A stretch of DNA of 15,187 nt. Source: UBA8231 sp964512165 (GTDB lineage Bacteria > Latescibacterota > UBA2968 > UBA8231). The notes below the pieces were generated by a model. That model did no database searches. It saw only the letters and a list, made by a program, of their open reading frames with translations, and was not told the origin of the DNA. The DNA is taken from NCBI GenBank assembly GCA_964512165.1, contig CAZEHQ010000097.1:1-15187 (forward strand), given 5' to 3'. Position numbers and translations under genes: made by a program. Below are positions 6,102 through 15,187 of this stretch, piece by piece (the stretch's first letter is position 1; each line of letters starts with the position of its first letter).

Positions 6102-7118
6102 ATGACCCCACCTCTGAAGCTCGCCCTCATCGGCTGCGGCGCCATCTCCCGGTACCATCTTGACGGCATCGCCGAGGGCAGCGGCCGCATCGAGGTCACC
6201 GCCGCCGTCGACACCGATGCGGCCAGGGCCGAGGCCGTCGCCGCCGAGACCGGCGCCGCGGTCTTCACCTCCCTCGACGACGCCCTCGAGGCGGGCGGCT
6301 TCGACGCCGTCGACATCCTGCTGCCCCACGACCTGCACGAGTGGGCGGCCACCGCCTGCCTGGCCGCCGGCCGGCACGTGCTGCTCGAGAAGCCCATGGC
6401 CCCCACCCTCGACGCCTGCGACCGCATCCTCGAGGCCGCCGCCCGCGCCGGCACCGCCTTCATGGTCGCCGAGAACGCCCAGTACTGGCCCGAGATCGTG
6501 CGCGCCGCCGAGCTCGTCGAGGAGGGCGCCATCGGCGAGGTGGTCACCGCCCGCGCCGCCTTCGTCTGCGAGTTCGACACCTACTGGTTCCCCGACGCCA
6601 GGGCCTGGCGCCTCGACCGCGGCCGCACGGGAGGGGGCATCGTCATCGACGGCGGCTCCCACTGGATGCGGCCCCTGCGCATGTGGCTCGGCGAGATCGA
6701 CGAGGTCATGGCCGTCCTCGGCCATCCCCTGCGGAGCATGCAGGGCGAGTCCCTGTGCCGCGCCCTCTTCCGCTTCCGCTCCGGCGTCGTGGCCGGCTTC
6801 GACGCCCTCATGCTCGACACCGTCCTCGGCCCCGACCCGTGGTGGCGGATCACCGGCACCAGGGGCGAGATCCTGATCGACGGCGCCTTCGAGGGCGGCA
6901 TCCGCCTCTTCGACGCCGACAACCGGCAGGGCCGGCCGGTCATGGAGCCGGCCGGCTACCCCAGGTCCTTCGGCCCCCAGCTGGAGGACTTCGCCCGCGT
7001 CGTCCTCGACGGCGCCGAGCCGGCGGCCCCGGCCGAGCACTCCCTGGGCGAGCTGCGCACGGCCCTGGCCCTGTACCGGTCGGGGGCCAGCGGCGCCTGG
7101 GAGAAGGTTTGGGACTGA
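6102..7118 (+). CDS. Gfo/Idh/MocA family NAD(P)-dependent oxidoreductase
   Basis: A 338-aa cytoplasmic dehydrogenase of the glucose-fructose/inositol dehydrogenase family. The N-terminal Rossmann fold begins LALIGCGAISRYH (8-19), followed by an acidic residue after the second strand (AAVDTDA). The family signature EKPMA at 96-100 supplies catalytic Lys97. The C-terminal alpha/beta domain contains GGGIVIDGGSHW (177-188), which matches the GGGxxxDxGxH motif with Asp183 and His187 as likely substrate and catalytic residues. Such enzymes oxidise or reduce sugar or cyclitol hydroxyls, but the substrate cannot be read from the sequence. AGGA lies 11 bases before ATG 6102. It is transcribed divergently from the TonB receptor, which suggests but does not prove a shared sugar-related role. 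A hairpin follows the stop. Confidence 0.92.
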   Translation: MTPPLKLALIGCGAISRYHLDGIAEGSGRIEVTAAVDTDAARAEAVAAETGAAVFTSLDDALEAGGFDAVDILLPHDLHEWAATACLAAGRHVLLEKPMAPTLDACDRILEAAARAGTAFMVAENAQYWPEIVRAAELVEEGAIGEVVTARAAFVCEFDTYWFPDARAWRLDRGRTGGGIVIDGGSHWMRPLRMWLGEIDEVMAVLGHPLRSMQGESLCRALFRFRSGVVAGFDALMLDTVLGPDPWWRITGTRGEILIDGAFEGGIRLFDADNRQGRPVMEPAGYPRSFGPQLEDFARVVLDGAEPAAPAEHSLGELRTALALYRSGASGAWEKVWD

Positions 7119-7141
7119 CCGCCGCCCCCCGGGGCGGGCGG
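7119..7141 (+). terminator. GC-rich hairpin after the oxidoreductase gene
   Basis: CCGCCGCCCC pairs with GGGGCGGGCGG (one bulged G) immediately after the TGA stop, giving a stem of about 9 usable pairs. The following bases are acctgctt, so there is no strong T-tract. It separates the oxidoreductase from the pyruvate phosphate dikinase promoter just downstream. Confidence 0.45.
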
Positions 7142-7148
7142 GACCTGC

Positions 7149-7176
7149 TTGCGCCCCTGCCGGGGCCCGGTACATT
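7149..7176 (+). promoter_or_regulatory. Predicted sigma-70 promoter of the ppdK-parAB-larB-mobA run
   Basis: TTGCGC (7149-7154), a 16-base spacer, then TACATT (7171-7176). The predicted start near 7183 leaves a leader of about 70 bases before ATG 7254. The spacer holds a GCCCC-tgcc-GGGGC palindrome (7153-7166). No other promoter-like sequence is apparent before 13801, so this may drive all six genes. Confidence 0.55.
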
Positions 7177-7253
7177 CCGAACGGACCGCGGCGGGGTGTC
7201 CCCCCTCCGCGCGCCCCCCGAGACCACACCACCCCCAACCCAGATCTGAGAGA

Positions 7254-9860
<2,607 letters not shown>

Positions 9861-9872
9861 CCGTATGCGGAG

Positions 9873-10698
<826 letters not shown>

Positions 10699-10706
<8 letters not shown>

Positions 10707-11577
10707 GCGCCGCCGCGAGGTGCTCGGCAAGGGCATCCACGCCCTGATCACCGAGTACCCGGAGAGCGACGACGGCCCGCAGGCGCAGGTCGTCGAGCTG
10801 CCCGTGGGCGACATCGAGCCCAACCCGCACCAGCCGCGCCTCGACTTCGACGACCAGGGACTGCGCGAGCTCGCCGACTCGATCCGCGAAAAGGGCATCA
10901 TCCAGCCCCTGGCCGTGAACCGCACCTCGGCCAGCAGCTACCACCTCATCCTCGGGGAGCGCCGCCTGCGCGCCGCCCGCCTCGCCGGACTGGAGACGGT
11001 GCCCGCCATCGTCCACCGGATCGAGTCGCCCCAGGAGCTGATGGAGCTGGCCCTGGTCGAGAACATCCAGCGCGAGGACCTGAACCCCATCGAGGAGGCC
11101 GAGGCCTACCGCGCCCTCATGAGCACCTGCATGCTGACACAGGAGCAGATCGCCGCCCGCGTCGGCAAGGACCGCTCCACCGTGGCCAACGCCCTGCGCC
11201 TGCTGCGCCTGCCCGAGGAGGTGCAGGAGATGCTGCGCGCCGGCGAGCTGCAGATGGGCCACGCCCGCACCCTGGTCAGCCTCGACGAGAAGACCGCCCT
11301 CGACCTCGGCCGCCGCTGCGCCGCCGAGAGCATGTCCGTGCGCGATCTCGAGCGCGCCGTGCGCGGCCTCGGCAAGGGCCGCAAGCGCCGCCCAAAGGAG
11401 GAGAGGCCCGTCGGGGGGGCCGCCGACGCCGTCGTGGCCGACTTCGAGTCACGGCTGCGGCAGCGTTTCGCCACGGCCATCGCCATCCGCCGCCGCCGCG
11501 GCAAGGGAAGCATCGAGATCGAGTTCTACGGCGACGACGACCTCGAGCGCCTCCTGGGGCTGCTTCTCCCGGAATGA
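10699..11577 (+). CDS. parB: ParB/Spo0J chromosome partition protein
   Basis: A 292-aa centromere-binding CTPase clamp that loads at parS, spreads along DNA and stimulates ParA. The N-terminal RKGIHALI-like ParA-stimulating segment (GKGIHALI, 10-17) is followed by the CTP-binding fold with IEPNPHQPR (39-47), GERRLRAARLAG (86-97, containing the GERR box) and ENIQREDLNPIEEA (121-134). A helix-turn-helix lies at about 147-170 (TQEQIAARVGKDRSTVANAL). A basic linker (225-236) leads to the C-terminal dimerisation domain (about 246-291). The start ATG lies inside the end of parA (8-base overlap), and the TGA overlaps the next gene's ATG as ATGA. I saw no parS-like TGTTTCACGTGAAACA in the window. rsmG and mnmG, frequent parAB neighbours, are absent. 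Confidence 0.96.
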
Positions 11578-12374
11578 ACGGGCCCCGGCGTTCCCCGCCC
11601 GTCGCCGTGGTCCTGGCCGCGGTGCTGGGCGCCGGCTCCTGCTCGGTCTTCCACCAGGATCCGCCCAACGTCCCCCCCGTGGTCCAGCTGACCGAGGCCG
11701 ACACCACCCAGGTGAAGCGCGGCGGACGGGTCTCCCTGCGGGTGGGCGCCTCCGACGAGGACGACGACCCCCTCACCTACCTGTGGCACGCCGAGGCCGG
11801 GACCTTCACCGACTCCACCGGGAACGTCACCGACTGGATCGCGCCGAAGGCGATCGAGGGGCCCTCCGAGGTCTTCCTGCTCACGGTGGACATCCAGGAC
11901 GGCGACCTGGAGACCGAGGACCCCAGGGAGAGCTTCGAGATCGAGGTCGTGCAGAGGCCCCCGGCGCTGCGGTCCGCTCCCGGAGACGGCACGATCACCA
12001 CCCGCGACACGGTGGTCCTCGCCGCCCGGGGCGTCGACCCGGACGGCGACGATCTCACCTACCTGTGGCGGTTCCGCGCCGGGACCCCCACCTGGGCCGA
12101 TTACACCGGAGTCCGCCTCCTGGACGAGGCCGGGCAGGAGCTGGCCATGGTGCTCTCCCTCGGCGTGGGGGTCCACGAGGCCGACGAGGAGGGGGCGGCG
12201 TCGATCCGCCAGCACCGCTCGGCGGCGGAGGAGGACTCGTCGCGCGTGCGGTTCATCCCCCTCGCCGCGGGCCGGCACGAGATCGAGATCGCCGTGACCG
12301 ACGCCATCGAATCCCCCTCCGACACGGTCTCCGCCCGGTTCGCGCTGGTGGTCGAGGCAGCGGGGAATCCGTAA
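11574..12374 (+). CDS. Predicted lipoprotein with two PKD/Ig-like domains
   Basis: A 266-aa exported protein. A basic n-region (PRRS) and hydrophobic stretch (VAVVLAAVLGA) lead to Cys23 in AGSC. This is an imperfect lipobox (Ala rather than Leu/Val at -3), so lipidation is likely but not certain. The mature part has two tandem Ig/PKD-like domains, about 33-126 and 128-262. Each contains an acidic turn followed by LTYLW: DEDDDPLTYLW (61-71) and DPDGDDLTYLW (155-165). Such acidic turns often bind calcium and the fold usually mediates protein or glycan contacts at the cell surface. No enzymatic motif is visible. The ATG overlaps the parB stop (ATGA), so it is translationally coupled to a cytoplasmic DNA-partition gene, which is odd. 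The larB start is 8 bases downstream. Function unknown. Confidence 0.8.
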   Translation: MNGPRRSPPVAVVLAAVLGAGSCSVFHQDPPNVPPVVQLTEADTTQVKRGGRVSLRVGASDEDDDPLTYLWHAEAGTFTDSTGNVTDWIAPKAIEGPSEVFLLTVDIQDGDLETEDPRESFEIEVVQRPPALRSAPGDGTITTRDTVVLAARGVDPDGDDLTYLWRFRAGTPTWADYTGVRLLDEAGQELAMVLSLGVGVHEADEEGAASIRQHRSAAEEDSSRVRFIPLAAGRHEIEIAVTDAIESPSDTVSARFALVVEAAGNP

Positions 12375-12382
12375 GGACCGCC

Positions 12383-13162
12383 GTGGAGGCAGCCCAGCTC
12401 AGAGCCCTGCTCGACCAGGTCGCCGGCGGCGCGACGAGCCCGGAGCAGGCCCTTCAGCGCCTGCGCAACCTGCCCTTCGAGGACCTCGGCTTCGCCCGCG
12501 TCGACCACCACCGCGCCCTGCGCCGCGGCTATCCCGAGACGATCTTCTGCGAGGGCAAGACCCCCCAGCAGACGGTGGCCATCGCCGGGCGCCTGGCGGC
12601 GGCCGGGTCCCTGGTGCTGGCCACCCGGGCCGAGCCCGCCACCGCCCGGGCCCTGGCCGAGCGCTTTCCCGCGGCCGAGCACGACGAGGAGGCGCGCACG
12701 GTGGTCATCCGCCCGGAGGACGCACCCTCCCCGGCGCCCGCCGGGCTCGTCCTCGTCCTGTCGGCCGGCACCTCCGACGTGCCCGTGGCCCGCGAGGCCC
12801 TGGTCACGGCCCGGACCATGGGCGCCCGCGCCGAGGGCATCTTCGACGTGGGGGTGGCCGGCATCCACCGGCTCCTGGCCTGCCGCGAGCGCCTGCTCGA
12901 GGCCCGGGCGATCGTCGTCGCCGCCGGCATGGAGGGCGCCCTGGCCAGCGTCGTCGGCGGTCTGGTGGAGGCTCCCGTCATCGCCGTGCCCACGAGCGTG
13001 GGCTACGGGGCCAGCTTCGGCGGCCTGGCGGCGCTGCTGACCATGCTCAACTCCTGCGCCCCGGGGGTGATGGTGGTCAACATCGACAACGGCTACGGCG
13101 CCGGGTACGCGGCGGCGGTGATCAACGCCCGTTCCGCCGGGCCGGACGCCGCCGCGGAGTAG
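12383..13162 (+). CDS. larB: LarB: pyridinium-3,5-biscarboxylate mononucleotide synthase (nickel-pincer cofactor)
   Basis: A 259-aa protein matching LarB, which carboxylates and hydrolyses nicotinic acid adenine dinucleotide in the first step to the nickel-pincer nucleotide cofactor of lactate racemase and relatives. The N-terminal family motif includes GFARVDHHRALRRGYPE (36-52) and FCEGKT (55-60). The C-terminal PurE/AIR-carboxylase-like domain shows SAGTSDVPVAREA (127-139), FDVGVAGIHRLL (154-165), AAGMEGALASVVGGL (180-194), VPTSVGYGASFGG (202-214) and NSCAPGV with Cys225. This Cys probably corresponds to the catalytic Cys of Lactiplantibacillus LarB (inferred from position). I chose GTG 12383 because AAGGA lies 5 bases upstream and it begins at the expected family N-terminus. 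larC, larE and larA are not in the window. mobA starts 3 bases after the stop. Confidence 0.92.
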   Translation: MEAAQLRALLDQVAGGATSPEQALQRLRNLPFEDLGFARVDHHRALRRGYPETIFCEGKTPQQTVAIAGRLAAAGSLVLATRAEPATARALAERFPAAEHDEEARTVVIRPEDAPSPAPAGLVLVLSAGTSDVPVAREALVTARTMGARAEGIFDVGVAGIHRLLACRERLLEARAIVVAAGMEGALASVVGGLVEAPVIAVPTSVGYGASFGGLAALLTMLNSCAPGVMVVNIDNGYGAGYAAAVINARSAGPDAAAE

Positions 13163-13165
13163 CCT

Positions 13166-13801
13166 TTGGCCGGCGACACGGCTGCCGCCGTCCTCGTGGG
13201 CGGGCGCAGCCGGCGCATGGAGGGCCGCGCCAAGGCGGCCCTGCCCCTCGGCGGCCGCACCGTCCTCGAGCTGATCCTGGCCCAGGCCGACGGCCTCGGC
13301 TGTCCCGTGCAACTGGTGGCCGGTCGCGAGGCGGCGGCCGACGGCGGCGAGCTGGCGCGGTTGCTGGAGCGGCTCGGCCGGCCCGTGGTCCGCGACCTCC
13401 ACGCCGACGCCGGACCCCTCGGAGGCCTCGAGGCCGCCTTCGCCGCCACCGGGGCCGGCCGCGTGCTGCTGCTGGCCTGCGACCTCCCCTTCCTCACCCT
13501 GCCCTTCCTCTCCTGGCTGGTCTCGCAGGCCGCGGAAGCCTCCGCCGTGGTCCCCGCCGAGGAGGACGGCCGCTGCCATCCCCTGTGCGCGGTCTACCCG
13601 GCCTCCTGCCGCGGGGAGTTGCGGGAGCGCATCGAGGCCCGCCGGCTGCGGGCCCACGACTTCGTCCGCGCCATCGGCGCCCGGCTCCTGCCCCGGCCCC
13701 TCTGGCAGCGCTTCGACGAGGACGGCCGGCTGCTGGCCAACCTCAACGAGCCGGCGGACTACCGCCGGGCCCTGCGGTGGCTGGAGGAGGCCGGCGGCTG
13801 A
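13166..13801 (+). CDS. mobA: MobA-like nucleotidyltransferase (molybdenum cofactor guanylyltransferase)
   Basis: A 211-aa Rossmann-type NTP transferase. MobA transfers GMP from GTP to molybdopterin-Mo to form the MGD cofactor of DMSO-reductase-family enzymes. The N-terminal nucleotide-binding loop is VLVGGRSRRMEGRAK (9-23), a variant of LAGGxSxRMGxDK with an extra residue and Ala where Asp is usual. LLACDLPFL (102-110) carries the metal-binding Asp, and HPLCAVYP (138-145) and NLNEPADY (192-199) are typical MobA C-terminal motifs. TTG 13166 is the best start: GGAG lies 6 bases before it, just after the larB stop. No other Moco gene is present. Given the tight coupling to larB, a related nucleotidyl transfer role cannot be excluded, but MobA is the default reading. 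Confidence 0.85.
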   Translation: MAGDTAAAVLVGGRSRRMEGRAKAALPLGGRTVLELILAQADGLGCPVQLVAGREAAADGGELARLLERLGRPVVRDLHADAGPLGGLEAAFAATGAGRVLLLACDLPFLTLPFLSWLVSQAAEASAVVPAEEDGRCHPLCAVYPASCRGELRERIEARRLRAHDFVRAIGARLLPRPLWQRFDEDGRLLANLNEPADYRRALRWLEEAGG

Positions 13802-13808
13802 GGCCGGC

Positions 13809-13829
13809 CCTGGCGCCCGCGGGCGCAGG
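13809..13829. terminator. Bidirectional terminator candidate between convergent mobA and ctaB
   Basis: A 14-base perfect palindrome, GCGCCCGCGGGCGC (13813-13826), is flanked by CCT and AGG that extend the stem around one unpaired base. It fills most of the 30-base gap between the two convergent stops. No T-run follows on either strand. Confidence 0.5.
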
Positions 13830-13831
13830 CG

Positions 13832-14689
13832 CTAAAGGCTGTGGTCGACGATGGAGAGCAGGAACAGCAGCGGCAGGTAGAGCACGGAGGCCCGCAGCAG
13901 GCGGCGGGCGTCGCCGGTGGTCCGCGACCGCGCCAGGGTCACCCCGGGGGCGAGGAGCAGCAGACCGAGGACCAGGGCCCCCGCCCCGTAGAGCATCCCC
14001 GACATGCCCAGCGCCGCGGGCAGCACCGAGAAGGCCAGCAGCATCAGGCTGAAGGCCAGGACGTGGCGGCAGGTGCGGTCGCCGCGCTCCTCCAGCACCG
14101 GGAGCATGCGGAAGCCGCCGCGCCGGTAGTCGTCGCGGAAGATCCAGGCGATGGCGTAGAAGTGGGGGTGCTGCCAGGCGAAGAGGATGGCGAAGAGCAC
14201 CCAGGCGCCGGCGTCGAGGCCGCCCGTGGCCGCCGCCCAGCCGCCGACGGGGGGCAGGGCCCCGGGGATGCTGCCGAGGGAGGTGTTGAGCCAGGTGAGC
14301 CGCTTCAGCGGCGTGTAGACGACCACGTAGAGGAAGGCCGTCAGCAGGCCCAGCCAGGCGGTGAGCAGGTTCACGCCGAGGACGAGGACGATCTGCCCGC
14401 CGAGGATCAGGAGGAAGCCGAGGGACAGGGCCGTCGACGGCTGCAGGTCGCCGGCGGGCAGGGGCCGGGAGCGGGTGCGCCGCATGAGGGCGTCCACGTC
14501 GCGCTCGAGGTAGTGGTTGAGGACCCCGGAGCCGGAGGCGGTGAGAGCGGTGCCGAGCAGGGTCAGGGCGAGGAGGCCCAGGCCGGCCTCACCCTGGCCG
14601 CCGAGGTGGAACCCGAGGGCGGCGGCCACCAGGACCATGGCCACGATGCGCGGCTTGGTGAGCTCGAAGCAGGCTTGCAGGAGGGTCAT
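13832..14689 (-). CDS. ctaB: Protoheme IX farnesyltransferase (heme O synthase)
   Basis: A 285-aa polytopic inner-membrane prenyltransferase (UbiA superfamily) that adds a farnesyl group to heme B, giving heme O for heme-copper oxidases. About eight or nine hydrophobic segments are visible. The first prenyl-diphosphate/Mg motif is NHYLERDVDALMRRTRSRP (58-76), an NxxxExxxD variant of NxxxDxxxD with Glu62 and Asp66. YTPLKRLTWLNTSLGSIPG (125-143), WQHPHFYAIAW (172-182) and the second acidic motif RDDYRRGGFRMLP (185-197) are diagnostic for CtaB/CyoE. ATG 14689 gives the normal N-terminus (ELTKPRIV), though no strong ribosome site precedes it. It lies 39 bases downstream of the M20 peptidase on the same strand and may be co-transcribed. 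No cytochrome oxidase or ctaA gene is in the window. Confidence 0.95.
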   Translation of the reverse strand: MTLLQACFELTKPRIVAMVLVAAALGFHLGGQGEAGLGLLALTLLGTALTASGSGVLNHYLERDVDALMRRTRSRPLPAGDLQPSTALSLGFLLILGGQIVLVLGVNLLTAWLGLLTAFLYVVVYTPLKRLTWLNTSLGSIPGALPPVGGWAAATGGLDAGAWVLFAILFAWQHPHFYAIAWIFRDDYRRGGFRMLPVLEERGDRTCRHVLAFSLMLLAFSVLPAALGMSGMLYGAGALVLGLLLLAPGVTLARSRTTGDARRLLRASVLYLPLLFLLSIVDHSL

Positions 14690-14728
14690 CGCCGACAGAA
14701 GATGACCGTTCTCGCCGATCCCCTCAAA

Positions 14729-15187
14729 TCAGCGGCACAGGTAGTCGACGCAGGTGGCGGCGTGGACCTTCAGCACCTGCCCGAACTCCGGCTCGAGGAT
14801 GTACTCGTCGGGGACGGCGATGTTCTCCAGGTCCGTTCCGTAGATCGCCGCCGGGATGCCCCGCTGCCACCAGAACCGGGTGTCCGTCGAGCCGTAGCTG
14901 GTGTTGATCTCGATCTCGCGCCCGGTGACGGCGCCGGCGTTGGCGGCCACGGCGCGCACGATTTCCTCGTCGGGGGACGAGTACGCCGCCTCCAGGCAGT
15001 CCGTCCACTCGAGGCCGATCTCGCCGCGGTCGAGGCCGGTGCCGGCCAGGATTTCCTCCACCTTCTCCTGCAGGTCCCGCGTCGACACGCCGATGGGGGT
15101 GCGGAAGTCGACCTCCATGCGGCAGGCCGTGGGGATGGTGTTGCTCTGCACGCCGCCCTGGATCACGCCCACGTTGACCGTGGTCGA
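14729..15187 (-). CDS. M20-family metallopeptidase/deacylase, C-terminal part (5' end outside window)
   Basis: About the last 152 residues of a member of the ArgE/DapE/CPG2 (M20) family, zinc-dependent enzymes that hydrolyse peptide or N-acyl bonds. The frame is open to the right edge; the first visible residues read STTVNVGVIQGGVQSNTIP, the dimerisation-domain strand. The fragment then returns to the catalytic domain: TSYGSTDTRFWWQRGIPAA is the usual substrate-pocket strand and PDEYI the C-terminal signature. In most members the final metal ligand is the His of HxxxE (as in AHAPDEY). Here the same place reads NIAVPDEYI, with Ala at the His position (codon at 14816-14818). Either the ligand is supplied differently, the activity has changed, or the subfamily is non-canonical. 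The specific substrate cannot be called. ctaB follows 39 bases downstream. Confidence 0.85.
   Translation of the reverse strand, partial: STTVNVGVIQGGVQSNTIPTACRMEVDFRTPIGVSTRDLQEKVEEILAGTGLDRGEIGLEWTDCLEAAYSSPDEEIVRAVAANAGAVTGREIEINTSYGSTDTRFWWQRGIPAAIYGTDLENIAVPDEYILEPEFGQVLKVHAATCVDYLCR

Noticed and set aside
11770..12070. The repeated CTCACCTACCTGTGG string as a DNA repeat element
   Set aside because: Both copies encode LTYLW in the two homologous PKD/Ig-like domains of one protein, so this is domain duplication and not a mobile or regulatory repeat.
12101..13657. A 518-codon minus-strand frame antisense to larB and mobA
   Set aside because: It is Gly/Ala/His-rich, shows no domain, and is fully explained by the codon bias of the larB and mobA genes on the other strand.

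Overview
The window is a gene-dense, very GC-rich stretch (about 70-78% G+C by hand count of sample lines) from a Gram-negative bacterium. The Gram-negative call rests on an outer-membrane beta-barrel protein, a TonB-dependent receptor and two lipobox-bearing lipoproteins. Heme O synthase suggests a heme-copper oxidase and so aerobic or microaerobic respiration. The 41-base run of N points to a draft or metagenome assembly. No marker fixes the phylum. The promoter style (TTG at -35, GC-rich spacer, TAnnnT at -10), the collagen-like lipoprotein and the TonB receptor build would suit a lineage such as Krumholzibacteriota, Eisenbacteria, Gemmatimonadota or Acidobacteriota, but this is a low-confidence inference.

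Layout. (1) 1-2383, plus strand: the 3' end of ilvB, then ilvN (both subunits of acetohydroxyacid synthase, sharing one base), then 4 bases later an outer-membrane beta-barrel protein. Two GC hairpins follow. (2) 2447-5939, minus strand: a TonB-dependent receptor and, downstream of it, a small lipoprotein with six collagen-like Gly-X-Y triplets in a patch of clearly lower GC. (3) 5940-6101: a compact divergent control region with a TATAAT box toward the receptor, a good sigma-70 promoter toward an oxidoreductase gene, and two overlapping hairpins in the receptor's leader. (4) 6102-7118, plus strand: a Gfo/Idh/MocA-type oxidoreductase, then a terminator-like hairpin. (5) 7149-13801, plus strand: a promoter, then six tightly packed genes: pyruvate phosphate dikinase, parA, parB, a lipoprotein with two PKD/Ig-like domains, larB and a mobA-like gene. 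The largest gap inside the run is 12 bases and two junctions overlap. (6) 13832-15187, minus strand: heme O synthase and the C-terminal part of an M20 metallopeptidase that runs off the right edge, convergent with mobA across a palindrome.

Most of the content is housekeeping: branched-chain amino acid synthesis, PEP/pyruvate interconversion, chromosome partition, cofactor synthesis and respiration. The less ordinary points are the six-gene run joining central carbon metabolism, parAB and two cofactor genes; the larB-mobA pair without larC or larE; the M20 fragment with Ala where the family's last metal-ligand His normally sits; the low-GC collagen-like lipoprotein; the mutually exclusive hairpins before the TonB receptor; and large Ala/Leu/Pro-rich insertions inside that receptor's barrel. 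I found no CRISPR array, tRNA, rRNA, insertion sequence, phage gene or recognisable defence system. No stretch longer than 300 bases lacks a gene.
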